Source: Endotrypanum monterogeii
Lineage: Eukaryota > Euglenozoa > Kinetoplastea > Trypanosomatida > Trypanosomatidae
Reading direction: 5' to 3'
DNA length: 64,000 nt
NCBI GenBank assembly: GCA_000333855.2
Contig: CM007320.1
Span: 1,177,911-1,241,910 of the forward strand
Below the pieces are notes generated by a model that was not told the origin of the DNA, did not search any database, and saw only the letters and a list, made by a program, of their open reading frames with translations. Below are positions 10,917 to 20,587 of the stretch, piece by piece. Position 1 is the stretch's first letter, and each line of letters begins with the position of its first letter. Both the position numbers and the translations under genes were made by a program.

Positions 10917-13382
10917 TTATATTGCACGCCACCCGCCGGGTCGGCGGAGAAGGAATCCTTCTTCTTGCATTTGACTCAACACAACATCAAGCGGGTCACC
11001 AAAGACGCTGGTACCGCCGAGGACTCCAAAGATGTACTCGATCGCTGACAGAGTAACGGTGCCCTCCACCTGACCCGAGAGACTTTGGCGTTGCCGAATA
11101 TCCTCGAGAAGGAACAGTCGGCATCGTTTTTTTGAGAGCGGTTTAGGTAGGTGTCCACGTCCGTCCTTCCCGCGTGCCAGAACCGCCGCATCACCACTGA
11201 GTTGAAGGGGGGATGGATAGCCCGCCATTTGCTTGTGAGATGACAGGGACCGTGGGTCACATCTGCGACTCCTCATCAGGTCAGCACACCCGACAATGTG
11301 ATGGTGATAACATGTCCACACTTCGTCGCGCATTTGCGCTGTCCATCCTGTGTCGCGGAGGCGCTCTGCGGGTTCCAGCATCGCCCGGGCCCGTGAGAGG
11401 GCACACAAGACGCGCAGGTGTTCACCGAAGCTCAAAGGCGTGGCACAGAGTGCGTTGGATGCAACTGAGGGATGACCGATGCGATTCTGTCCACGACATG
11501 CAGACGGAGACGGGAGAACATGGAGGGCTGACGGTTGAAGTTCCTCTAGCAGCTCTGCGCAGGCCACTAACTTGTCAATAAATGCGTTGTGACACGCGGT
11601 GTAGCTCATAATACTGCACAGCTCCACAGGTTCCGCGGCGCGACTAAGAAGATAGCGCACATCGTCATTCGTCAGTCTCTCTGTTAGTGCACTGTGTTCT
11701 CTGTGAGGATCGCTCGGCGGGACGGATGGGCTATGTTGCCAGTTGGGTAGTGACGCCGATGACGGCAGTGCTGTGCGCGATGAGCTGCGCGAGGTTTCCC
11801 TGCTATGGGACGATCTCGCCCGTGACGCAGCGACCACATCTTGGCTAATTATGGCAGTGTCATCGAGCGAGCACGCTGGCGACACAGCGGCAACCAACGA
11901 GAACTGCGGTGCCAGTTGCCTTGCAGCGGTACTCTCTTCGCCAGCGGCAGCAATGATTGTAGACGAAAACGGGTAGACTTCAAAACCACCGGTGTCGTCT
12001 TCACCACTTGCCGCGCCACACCCGTACCCGCGCTCGATCGCCTCCAACAGCGAGGCCAGGACCGGCCCTCCGGCTGCCTTGGAGGGGAGCTGGTCAAGCA
12101 CCAGCGCGGAGGCCGTCATGCCAGAGCCTGCCATGAGGACGGCTCTGCGTCGCTTAGGGAGCGCAGCAGAGAACGACGAGATATCCGCAGCACCACCGCT
12201 GCCACCAGTTCGCACTACGGTGGAGTCAAGCACGTCTGCCCCAGAGCCGATGAGCTGGGTCACTTCCCGAAGCAGAGCACTTTTGCCTGTCTTGGCCGGT
12301 CCTACGAGCAGCACGTGGAGTGGGAGCTGGTATGAGCCGACCGCCGCCGGACGGTCTGCATAATAAAGAACATGCACAACCACCAAGAGGAGGAGACTTT
12401 TTACGTGTGCCTGGCCTTGAAGCTGAGGGGCGATGCGACGGGCTAATTCGTGCAGGGTCGCTACAGCGGAGGTGACCCCATTTCCCCACTTCAGGGCCAT
12501 TCGGCCAACACGTTCCTCCTCGATAAAGCGAAGAAGGTCGCCTTGCTTTTTTGGGGTGATCGTGGGCGTCCGCAACGGAGCATTCCAGACCGGTACTGCA
12601 GCCGCGTGCACAACAAGAAGTTGCTGTTGCTGTTCTGTAGTGGATGAGTACAGGAGCGCGTCTATAGACGCACCCAGCCGAAGGTAGCGGTGCACTTCCT
12701 CGCCGTACGCTACAGCAGCTATGCGGCTTTGATCACGGCGCTGCACCACCAAGCAGAGTACACGAGTCCACATCGGCACCAGTGGCAGCGCATGACCACA
12801 CTCACCGCATCGAGAGCCACCGTAGAGCAGCGGTATTACACTCATATGCGTCCGTCTGTAAAAACTGTGATGTGCTTGTGTTGATTTTCTGTTAAGCTGC
12901 GCACAATTGGAGCACGGCTGAGTTTCCCAACCGGTCTGGATAAGATTCTTCATGGTAGGCTCCACCCGCCAAGCTACCACGACACAGCGCTCCCGGTACA
13001 GATGAGTCACAACACGTGCGGAGTTCGGCGTCGCCTCAGCCGCAGCTGAGTCATCGTCGTTATGGATCTCAGTGGAGGTAACTGCTAGATGAGGCGACAG
13101 TTGCGTCAGAGCACCCTGGTGGGCGAGACACCTGAGGAGGTACACGACATACGGCTCCCCTGGCATTGTCCAAATCTGAGTGCTCCATTCCTTCAGCAGC
13201 GTCGACGGTGGCTGTATCCCGTTGTGAATCAGGGAGAGTATTTCTTCTAGACGGACTGTGTGTCGTGGTACGCGATTCGGGTTGAGGATGGCACTGGCGT
13301 AGTCAAGCCACGCGATGCACGCCTCGACGTCTTGCGACATTGGATCGACTGTAGTGTTCATGTTATTCACTGCCTCGAACAT
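10917..13382 (-). CDS. Degenerate MCM-family AAA+ protein (MCM8-like?)
   Basis: This is an 821-residue protein with the general plan of an MCM helicase subunit. A CxxC...CxxC pair at about residues 157-195 resembles the MCM zinc ribbon. A helix (PQLQGQAHVKSLLLL) precedes the ATPase core. The P-loop reads LLVGPAKTGKSALL with K367, in place of the usual GDPGTAKS. The Walker B region reads LVLDQL, with D430 followed by Q431 where MCMs have Asp-Glu, then LLEAIERG in the place of the family's HExMEQQ helix. Sensor 1 corresponds to TIIAAAGEEST. The SRFD arginine-finger motif is not recognisable; the site reads APQFSL. A C-terminal winged-helix-like segment follows. MCM8 is the best guess because trypanosomatid MCM2-7 are canonical, but family membership beyond 'MCM-like' is uncertain. 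It may be a non-catalytic partner. A tandem-duplicated pyrimidine tract lies about 100 nt upstream. Confidence 0.7.
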   Translation of the reverse strand: MFEAVNNMNTTVDPMSQDVEACIAWLDYASAILNPNRVPRHTVRLEEILSLIHNGIQPPSTLLKEWSTQIWTMPGEPYVVYLLRCLAHQGALTQLSPHLAVTSTEIHNDDDSAAAEATPNSARVVTHLYRERCVVVAWRVEPTMKNLIQTGWETQPCSNCAQLNRKSTQAHHSFYRRTHMSVIPLLYGGSRCGECGHALPLVPMWTRVLCLVVQRRDQSRIAAVAYGEEVHRYLRLGASIDALLYSSTTEQQQQLLVVHAAAVPVWNAPLRTPTITPKKQGDLLRFIEEERVGRMALKWGNGVTSAVATLHELARRIAPQLQGQAHVKSLLLLVVVHVLYYADRPAAVGSYQLPLHVLLVGPAKTGKSALLREVTQLIGSGADVLDSTVVRTGGSGGAADISSFSAALPKRRRAVLMAGSGMTASALVLDQLPSKAAGGPVLASLLEAIERGYGCGAASGEDDTGGFEVYPFSSTIIAAAGEESTAARQLAPQFSLVAAVSPACSLDDTAIISQDVVAASRARSSHSRETSRSSSRTALPSSASLPNWQHSPSVPPSDPHREHSALTERLTNDDVRYLLSRAAEPVELCSIMSYTACHNAFIDKLVACAELLEELQPSALHVLPSPSACRGQNRIGHPSVASNALCATPLSFGEHLRVLCALSRARAMLEPAERLRDTGWTAQMRDEVWTCYHHHIVGCADLMRSRRCDPRSLSSHKQMAGYPSPLQLSGDAAVLARGKDGRGHLPKPLSKKRCRLFLLEDIRQRQSLSGQVEGTVTLSAIEYIFGVLGGTSVFGDPLDVVLSQMQEEGFLLRRPGGWRAI

Positions 13383-14010
13383 GCCCTCCTTTGGGTGTTT
13401 TGATTCGTTTTCATACCTGCGCTTAGTTGCTTCTGTGTCTACATGTGTGCCCAGGAAAGCAGGGGCAACACTAGAGAGGGGGAGGGAGGAAGGGGGGAGG
13501 GAGGGTTAGGGAACAGAGAGAGGGAGGGGGGGGAGGGTTAGGGAACAGAGAGAGGGAGGGGGGGGAGCAAAACAAACGGGGGTGGTTGGCAATAGATGGA
13601 AAAAAAGGAGGCGCGGAGGCAGTGGGTGTGCAGGTCTGTTTGTGGATAATACCCGACAAGACGGCGAGGCCCACATGAATAAGACAGATACGCAGCATCT
13701 AGGCAGTCATATTTTCTTTTTTTTCATGTGTGTATTCTTTTGGCCAATGAATGTTAGTCTTTGAGTTTCTTACCCCAAGTTACGTGTGAAGCAGACAGAT
13801 GCGAGTTGTGGCCGTCGAGTACAAACCATGCGGGGTTGAGACTCGGATACTCAGCCCCAGCTCCCTCGCCTGGGGTGGGGCAAGAAAGACACCCCTGGAG
13901 CAGGCTGGGTGGGGAATTATGATTGGAATGGCTTGGGGGAGGGGGGACTTTCCCTTCGCTCATTCACCAGCGAATGCATAGGTGCCTCGGGCATTTTTTT
14001 TTTTTGCGGG
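13383..14010. other. Intergenic spacer upstream of the MCM-like gene
   Basis: No gene seen. The notable content is a long G/A-rich plus-strand block at 13478-13566 (a pyrimidine tract on the transcript). It includes a tandem 32-bp duplication at 13501-13564, described separately. A plus-strand T10 run lies near 13995, in the 3' UTR of the small gene that follows. Confidence 0.65.
13501..13564. repeat. Two-copy 32-bp tandem repeat with GGGTTAGGG cores
   Basis: Two adjacent copies of a 32-bp unit begin at 13501 and 13533. Each carries GAGGGTTAGGGAACAGAGAG followed by a G-rich tail; the copies differ only in the length of the G run. Each includes the nonamer GGGTTAGGG, equal to one and a half telomeric hexamers. 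On the transcript strand it is a duplicated polypyrimidine tract containing CCCTAACCC, placed where the trans-splicing signal of the MCM-like gene is expected. Confidence 0.85.
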
Positions 14011-14223
14011 TTAACCTGTGTTGATGCCAATACTCCACTGAGAAGCGCACTTGCGGAGAGCCTCCTTCATCGAATATTTGTATGCCTCGACATACAATTC
14101 TCCCGCCAATTCGCTGAGCGCTTGCCGGTATGCCTCGTTTTGAATGCTTTTGTCGTGCAGTGCACTCTCACGCACGGCCATGGAAAGGTCCTGATCCTCA
14201 GAGGGGTAAGTATACATTGGCAC
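14011..14223 (-). CDS. Small conserved-looking protein, 70 residues, unknown function
   Basis: I do not recognise this protein. It is 70 residues, acidic in its first half and helical in prediction, with an Ala/Glu/Tyr-rich amphipathic segment ALSELAGELYVEAYKYSMK at about residues 35-53. It has no signal peptide or membrane span. Its composition is protein-like, unlike the low-complexity frames of the surrounding spacers. A plus-strand purine block (14319-14341, pyrimidines in the transcript) lies at the right distance upstream for trans-splicing. A mitochondrial or ribosome-associated role is possible but not shown. An overlapping frame at 14067-14288 lacks coding character. Confidence 0.55.
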   Translation of the reverse strand: MPMYTYPSEDQDLSMAVRESALHDKSIQNEAYRQALSELAGELYVEAYKYSMKEALRKCASQWSIGINTG

Positions 14224-14950
14224 TGTACGCGGCGGTGAGGCTGTTCAGTAATGCTAGCAATGCCTTCTCCTGTTCCCCTACTGTACAAAAAAGAAATGTA
14301 TTGAGTCGCAGAGAGGGTGTGATGGGGGAGGAAGGGGGGGTGGCGCCGCAGTGATCGGGAAAATGTGAACGAGATATATGGAGAGAGAGGATGGGGAGTG
14401 GGGACATGGAAGCCACCAAAAGACAGCGTTCATGCGTTACAGGTGACGGGTGCGGACGGGGGCGGGGGCTGTCGTATGCGATATACAACTCCAACTTCGT
14501 GCTCAACCTTTTGGGTCTGCCCTTGTTCCCCGAGCAAGAGTGAGCGGGGCATTCGAAATTGCTAGCGCGCGTTGGCCATGCTCAATCATCGCACCTCCCT
14601 TTACCTCACACAGACACAGACACAGAGACACACAAAAGCAATATTGAAGCGGAGGAGGTGTGTATGTGATTAATTTTGTAAAAATGGGTCCAAGGAACCC
14701 AAGTTACCGATATACACGTGCGCTGAGAGGGGTTAGGCGACTGACTCTCGCACACCATGCGCATAGGCAGAACATCCGTTACGGAGCGCAACTGTTCGAC
14801 TGCCTCCCCTCTCCCCCATTAACCTTTGTTGCAATCAGCTTGCACTTTGGGAAACCGACAGAAAGCCGTCAGCAAGAGCAAAGCCCAAGAAAAGAAGTCA
14901 ATCAATGTGATACTCGGTTTTTATACTCTGACTATACGCACAACGACAAA

Positions 14951-14985
<35 letters not shown>

Positions 14986-15155
14986 TGCAGGTGTATATGT
15001 ACACCGCTCTGCTCGGAGAGAGACTGGATACGTGGCATAAAGGCTTGCCCTCTGGCTCTGCACGGGTGTGACACCTCGAGTACATCCCCTCCCCATGCCT
15101 GTGACACTGTCCTCGAAACTGAAACAGATCGTTTCTGTTCCTTGACAACCAAACA
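14224..15155. other. Intergenic spacer with (AC)n tract
   Basis: No gene seen. It holds the purine block at 14319-14341, an imperfect (CACAGA)n stretch around 14605-14635 and a pure (AC)n run at 14954-14982 in the 3' UTR of the next gene. Open frames here are driven by the dinucleotide tract. Confidence 0.65.
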
Positions 15156-16199
15156 TTACTGTTGTGGACTTCGGGAGTTGTTGAAGCGCGCTGTGCGGGC
15201 GTTGGCGCGGGAACCGGAAGAGTTGAAGAAAGTCCTTGGTCCAGCAGACACGTTAGGTTTGCGCATGCGAGCAGCTTCTCTGCGAATGTTCACCCGCACG
15301 GAGTTGTGTGTTGGAAGGTTGCCGTCGTAGTTCATCCAGTCCAAGACATGCTGTGTACGGTTTTTCAGCTGTGGAGTCACTTCCTCGGGCTCGAAGTCCC
15401 ATTTCACAAGGTGGCTCATACGCTCCTCCGGCGTGTCGCCGTACCACTGATAGTTCACCCGCACGTATTGGTTTTGTAGTGGACGTTCGCCGAGCCTCCG
15501 CATCACTTCTTTTGGATCCTTGACTGCATTTCCCATTACGCTACAGGTGTCGATGATAGTATTGAGAACCTTCTCAGCACCCTCCGCCACGGTTTCGCCG
15601 GCGTGCGACTTCACAGGAATCAGCTTGTGAGTGCCGTCGAGACAGTTCACCACAACCCAAGGCGTTTCACTGTACTCGAGCAACATCTCCGCTTCTACGT
15701 ACACGTGCGAGTTGTGAAAAGTTATTGGGATTAAATATGCCTGCGCCACACGCTTCGCCACCTGTGCCGCTTGCTTTCCCAGAGGTGTGCTCTGCCGCTG
15801 ACTATAGTAGACGTAAATAGACTTCGTGTAAGGGTGAACCTTGATAACATTTTCGAGCAGCAGCGCGTACGGCCAGATGACCTCGGCGGCTTCGTTGCCG
15901 AACTGCGACTTGGGCTTCGGCAGACCCTTGAAAGGCTCGAGCTCGTCCCACATCTCGCGCATTTGCAAGTCCCACTTCTTCACGAATTGATACTGTGCTG
16001 CTTCCTTGGGTGCCGTCTGACGCTTGCCAGGACCGCGGTGCATACCCGTGGGTTTACGATCAGTGGAGGTGGGCACATCTTGCACTTGCTCCAACCCAAG
16101 CAATAGTCTCGTCGGGTGGGCCCCAAAGCCACGCACAGAGGCCCCGAGAGCAGCAATGGTACGCGGCAAAATTCCGCAATGAGCCCTAAAGAACTTCAT
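15156..16199 (-). CDS. Mitochondrial protein, possible mitoribosomal subunit with L51/S25-like domain
   Basis: This is a 347-residue basic protein. I set the start at the ATG at 16199 because the protein then begins MKFFRAHCGILPRTIAALG, an arginine-containing amphipathic sequence fit for mitochondrial import. Codons further upstream encode Pro/His/Cys runs and a (TG)n-derived stretch that look like 5' UTR. The centre (about residues 110-215) resembles the thioredoxin-like L51/S25/CI-B8 domain, with KSIYVYYSQRQSTPLGKQA and the strand-turn-strand segment TPWVVVNCLDGTHKLIPV. The tail is rich in Arg, Asn and Ser (GSRANARTARFNNSR), typical of RNA-binding extensions. A trypanosomatid-type mitochondrial ribosomal or RNA-processing protein fits best. 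The domain match is from eye only. Confidence 0.6.
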   Translation of the reverse strand: MKFFRAHCGILPRTIAALGASVRGFGAHPTRLLLGLEQVQDVPTSTDRKPTGMHRGPGKRQTAPKEAAQYQFVKKWDLQMREMWDELEPFKGLPKPKSQFGNEAAEVIWPYALLLENVIKVHPYTKSIYVYYSQRQSTPLGKQAAQVAKRVAQAYLIPITFHNSHVYVEAEMLLEYSETPWVVVNCLDGTHKLIPVKSHAGETVAEGAEKVLNTIIDTCSVMGNAVKDPKEVMRRLGERPLQNQYVRVNYQWYGDTPEERMSHLVKWDFEPEEVTPQLKNRTQHVLDWMNYDGNLPTHNSVRVNIRREAARMRKPNVSAGPRTFFNSSGSRANARTARFNNSRSPQQ

Positions 16200-17200
16200 A
16201 TCGGGTACTTTGGATCCAACGGGGGTAGAGGCCAAAGGAAGGGCGCGAGGCAAGAAAGGGGCGACAGTTGCCACTTCGGTGTATCCGGTCACAAAATATA
16301 AAATATAACGCAACACGCAGCTTCCACTTGATGGCGCCCTTTCTGATGCGGGGCGCGCATACACCCAGTTGCCGCAATACGCAGATTGCGCTGGAGGAGA
16401 GACGGGCAGCGCAGGACAAGAAATAGTAAATGACGACACTGCCGCAGTCGCAGAGACCCTACCGTCTGGCGCACACGTTTTCGTTTTTTTTTTGTTTTTG
16501 GTATGAGGGGGGAGAGTGGAGGTTGAGAGGAAGTTCAGGGGTGGGGTAAGGTCTGTGAGTGTGTGTGTGTGTGATTTTACCAGAGAGTACATTCGGTGTA
16601 GGTGCAGTGGTTGCACCGACGGGATGAGATGTGTGTAGGTTGTGCACACACACACACACAGAGTACCGCATGATTTTACGTATTCGCACGGCTTCTCTGG
16701 GGGGGGGGGGGGCAGATGAGATATTTTCTTCATCTAGGCTTTTTGGGCTTGGCGGACGTATTATGTCATGATTCTTGTACCACATTGCTTTTGTGTGGCC
16801 CTGGGCATTTGGTACGCTCAGATATGTGCCTTTGAAGTAATGGACGAATCCCAGCAAGCTGATTTCCTGGAAAACACACAGTCACCAAATTCCGTACGCC
16901 GTGATTCCCTTTTCCGTTTGTTTGGGGTCGTTTCACCCCTCTTCCCTCACCACACCCACATGACGCAAGTTGCCAGCAGCCTGCACCCGCAATGTGCCCT
17001 GCATATGCACACCATCACGACTGGGGAGAAGAGGAGATTTCAGTGGTGGATGGTGCGCGGCTTCATCGTCCCTGGGCTTGCCCATCTCGAGCCATTTCCG
17101 TGACGGAATACCACAGCTCGTTGCGCGGTCGAGTTATTTCACCCCACGAGTGCGAGCATATACACATACGCTAGCACCCTTCACATTCCCCCGACTAGCA
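16200..17200. other. Intergenic spacer with G14 run
   Basis: No gene seen. It contains a plus-strand purine block at 16505-16530, (GT)n at 16559-16573, (CA)n at 16645-16660 and a run of 14 G at 16699-16712. On the transcript strand the G run is C14. These are candidate splicing signals of the mitochondrial protein gene; the 16505-16530 tract is the closest strong one to the chosen start. Confidence 0.6.
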
Positions 17201-17542
17201 TCATTGAGAGACGGCGGCGCGAAGAGCAGCCAGCCGCTGCTGACGCGTCTGGTTCAGCACGCGTGGACAACCGTCTCTGTCCTTTTCTAAGGCTACACAA
17301 CAGGTGCAATAGTAGGCCATATCTGTGACTCGTCGAGAGCCGCACATGATGCACGCCTCCTCACCTTCGGTAGCCATAACGCTGCAGTCTTCGCAGAGGT
17401 GCGTCTCGCGCATCGTGTCCACGATTTCATCGAACTGCATGTCACACACAACACAGCGACCTTCGTGCAGACGACACACGTAGCCCAGCGCGATGCCGGC
17501 CGTCTTGCGGCACATCTGCAGGTCCTTTGAGTGACGAAGCAT
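17201..17542 (-). CDS. PHF5A: SF3b subunit PHF5A / Rds3 (SF3b14b)
   Basis: This 113-residue zinc-binding protein belongs to the SF3b part of U2 snRNP. The whole length matches PHF5A/Rds3: the start MLRHSKDLQMCRKTAGIALG, CVVCD at 30-34, repeated CxxC pairs, and YYCTCCVALEKDRDGCPRV near the C-terminus, the family's most conserved block. In trypanosomatids it would serve trans-splicing of every mRNA and the few cis-introns. Differences from human are visible: the zinc-ligand position 26 is His instead of Cys, and position 36, a Tyr that lines the branch-adenosine pocket in human PHF5A, is Gln. The C-terminal tail differs too. A T-rich transcript tract (plus-strand A-rich 17740-17782) lies upstream. 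SF3B6 is encoded at 56538-56894 in the same unit. Confidence 0.95.
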   Translation of the reverse strand: MLRHSKDLQMCRKTAGIALGYVCRLHEGRCVVCDMQFDEIVDTMRETHLCEDCSVMATEGEEACIMCGSRRVTDMAYYCTCCVALEKDRDGCPRVLNQTRQQRLAALRAAVSQ

Positions 17543-18892
17543 GGATGAGTGTCTTTCTCCCTTTTTGTTCTTGAAGTCAGTTTAAATGCCCTTTTTTTTT
17601 TAGGTACACGGAGAGTATCTCGGTGTACTATCCCACACTCCGACTCGTTTCTCTCGTTCCTGGAGGGTGTCTCCCCGTGCGCTTAAGTATTGACAAATTG
17701 TTTGTAAACGATGTGAAGAAAGCTGGTGCTCCAGAGACGGAAAAAAAAAGAAAATTTAAATACAAGGTGAGGAGGAGGAAATTCGAATATGTAGCTCAAG
17801 AGCTGAGCTAGAATCGACAACCTCTAATGCACAGTCAGTCACGCCGAGGAATGCAGCAATAATCCTACACCAAATTCTTACGTAATGAGATGACCACGGT
17901 GGAAGCACCAGGGCGATGGGGGTGATAGTAGCGCATTTTCTAGTGCTTACTTCATCTTTTCTTTTTTTGGTATTTCTGTTTTCCTTTGTAGGGGCACAAC
18001 TGTTTCGAAGGGTCGGGGGGGGGGGGAACGATCACTGCAGGAGGAGGAGGCGGCATCCAACACGTCAGGTCTTCCTCTTTCTACATGATCCCAACCCCAT
18101 CGCACGTGTCGCCCCACCAACAGCAAGGCGACCTGAGGATTGCATGGGAAGGAATATGAGCAACCTACACACACACACACACACAAAGGAAAAAAAAATG
18201 AGCGTCACACCCACATATTCATACCGTCGCCACAGCTAGCAGGAGAGGCGGCAACAGCAGCATGGGTGAATCAGCGCAGGCCATACAAACATACACGCAG
18301 TAAAAATATGGCAGAGGAAGCATAAATAAATCGATGGAAGGAGTAGCAGCAGCGCTTCTTGCACGCGAAGATCCGCATAATGCGGACACAAGGGGTAGGG
18401 TATGGGGAACAAAAAAAAATCCTTTCTCTTCTTCTTCCCACACTTTCCACCTCTCGATGACACGACGCAGATGATTACTTGCGGGTAGTACCATCTGAGC
18501 TGCCACCCAATACCCCGATGATACAGCTATACGAGCGCTTGTAGGTGCTATCTTGGCAATGTTGCCTCGTCAGCAAACCTCTTTTCCTTTTTACGTACGA
18601 CTTTTGCTTTTCCGCGTACTATTTTCAAAGCATGTGTATGAACGCGTGTGTGAGGAGATGGGGCAGGGGGGGGGTGGAGGGAGCAGAGACCGCACCTTCT
18701 CTCTTCCGTCTTTCGAACAGTTCTCGTTGTGTCGTCAGACGACAAAATGGGAACCGATAGTCTGTGTATAGATGACAACGAGGCGCCTCTCCGGTGCGGT
18801 GCTTTACGGCAAGCATCTAGGCAGCAGACCAATATATAAAAAAAAGGAAGAGGAAGGTGGCAATAGCATTGAATGTGCTCGCGTTCGCCCAT
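17543..18892. other. Intergenic spacer PHF5A-RING E3
   Basis: About 1.35 kb without a supported gene. It contains an A-rich plus-strand block at 17740-17782 (T-rich pyrimidine tract for PHF5A), a G12 run at 18015-18026, an (AC)n tract at 18167-18184 and A-rich homopolymers near 18191 and 18411. Short frames on both strands follow the repeats. Confidence 0.65.
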
Positions 18893-20587
18893 CTATTCGT
18901 TTCTCCGGCGTGATGGCTGACTTTCTCTCTCGTCCAGGTCAAAGGGGGTTGCGTTGCTGTCGTTTGTAACGTTGCCTTCCATCCGAGGCGGTCGTGGTCG
19001 CTTGCGACGTGTGCCGGAGGCCTTACCTCTTTTCGACCTCGGTGGCGCGTCTTTGGAAAGGAGTGGCCTCTCCGTAAAAAGGGCATTGATGCCGCCGGTT
19101 TGCTCTGTCACTGATCTCTCCGCATCTTCGCCGCGGGGCTCGTTCCCCGACTCTGCCGCCTGCGCGCTTTCAATGAATAGCTGCCGCTGGCGATGCAGAG
19201 CGAGCGACCGACGCCTGGCCTCCACACGTCGCAGCTCCTCCAAGTAAGGTAGTCTCTGAAATTCGACTGGAAATTGTTGTGAATGCGGCAGCGCGGTAGA
19301 GCCACTGTGATTGCTATATGGGTTGGGTGCACTGGCAAAGGGAGTGAGGGGCAGAGGTCGGGGGGCAAGTGGCTGAAGTGAGCCACTGAAGTCGCCGCCA
19401 TTCCCAGGTACACGCATATCCAACGAAGCGCGCGATTGCTGAGCAACATACCCAGTGTGCGCCGCTAGCGGATTCTGATCGACCGGTAGAACAGGCTGCC
19501 GACAGGTCGGACACACGGCAGTTCGAATGAGCCACGAGCGAATACACGCCCCGTGGTACGTGTGCCCGCACGGCAGAGACTTGACATTCTCTCCCGCCAC
19601 GAAGTCATCAAGGCAAATGCCACACGTTTTCGTCGGGTCCGCAGCAACGGAAGGGAAGCGATCCAGTACCTCACGATAGTGGCGCAGCTTGCCTGAAGCT
19701 AGGGTGATAAGGTAGATGCGAAGAAGCATAAAACACTGCATCCACATCGGAATAGTGGACGAGCTATAGCACCAAGCGATGACAGCACATGCGATAGCAT
19801 AAAAGTACTGTATGTAGAGGTCATGCACTTCAGAAAACGGGTTCAGACCCGACTCCTCGAGCGTTCGCAAGGCCGAATCATTGATTTGGCTAGCCAGATA
19901 CTCCAGGACTCGGTAGCCCCACATCCGCATCATCGCCGTCGTCAGTGAGCAAGCACTGCGCAACCCCAGAGCTACAATGTACACAATCGATGTGTACCAC
20001 ATCAGAAGCGATCCTGTCCCGCCCGGCACCCTTTCTTCCATGGGAAGAAGTGTGTAATAGGCCCACTGTAACGCGCACCCCGTGCAGCACAATACAGATG
20101 CGGCCGCGAAAATAGCATGCTCAGCTGCTGATTGCGACTGCCACCAGCGCATGCTCACTTCCACGCGTGTGGCAAGGGCGGAGAGCGCCATGCGCGTCAC
20201 CAGGGCCGCGGTCCAGTGGTGCATGGTGTTACCGACCAGAAGAGCCAGGCCTGCCATGTCAGCAATCGAGGAGAGTTGCGATTGTGTGTGCAGGATGTTG
20301 AGGGACTCGTTCGGGTTCCATAGCGTGCGGAGGCGACACACGAAAAAGATAACCTGATGGCAGTAGCTAAAGAAGAGGTGAAAGGCGACGTTCAACTTCA
20401 TGGCGATTGTCGAGACGATGAGTGCCGTCAACACCCGCGAAAGAATGAAGGAGGTGTTCCAGTACAGCAAGAGCCCCACCAAAAAAGCGATGGAGTACGG
20501 CCCCACCGTGAGAATCGGCACTGTCGCGTGCATGGAGCTGAATTCTTTGTTGCCGTCTTTCCTGATCGTCAGGGGTGAATATCTCAC
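18893..20587 (-). CDS. Membrane-anchored RING-H2 E3 ubiquitin ligase (HRD1/gp78-like)
   Basis: This is a 564-residue protein. Its first 300 residues hold several hydrophobic spans (about 25-60, 65-85, 110-140, 155-182, 192-220, 260-300). A RING-H2 finger follows at 322-363: CGICLDDF, then CGHTYHGACIRSW and CPTCRQ, giving the C3H2C3 ligand order. The C-terminal 200 residues are proline/serine-rich and end in a basic stretch (SKRGKASGTRRKRPRPP). Membrane spans preceding a RING-H2 and a disordered tail is the plan of HRD1/synoviolin and gp78/AMFR, which ubiquitylate misfolded ER proteins. I favour an ERAD-type E3 at the ER but cannot separate HRD1 from gp78; no CUE domain is evident. The start may be M1 or M19 (20533). 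Confidence 0.8.
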   Translation of the reverse strand: MRYSPLTIRKDGNKEFSSMHATVPILTVGPYSIAFLVGLLLYWNTSFILSRVLTALIVSTIAMKLNVAFHLFFSYCHQVIFFVCRLRTLWNPNESLNILHTQSQLSSIADMAGLALLVGNTMHHWTAALVTRMALSALATRVEVSMRWWQSQSAAEHAIFAAASVLCCTGCALQWAYYTLLPMEERVPGGTGSLLMWYTSIVYIVALGLRSACSLTTAMMRMWGYRVLEYLASQINDSALRTLEESGLNPFSEVHDLYIQYFYAIACAVIAWCYSSSTIPMWMQCFMLLRIYLITLASGKLRHYREVLDRFPSVAADPTKTCGICLDDFVAGENVKSLPCGHTYHGACIRSWLIRTAVCPTCRQPVLPVDQNPLAAHTGYVAQQSRASLDMRVPGNGGDFSGSLQPLAPRPLPLTPFASAPNPYSNHSGSTALPHSQQFPVEFQRLPYLEELRRVEARRRSLALHRQRQLFIESAQAAESGNEPRGEDAERSVTEQTGGINALFTERPLLSKDAPPRSKRGKASGTRRKRPRPPRMEGNVTNDSNATPFDLDERESQPSRRRNE

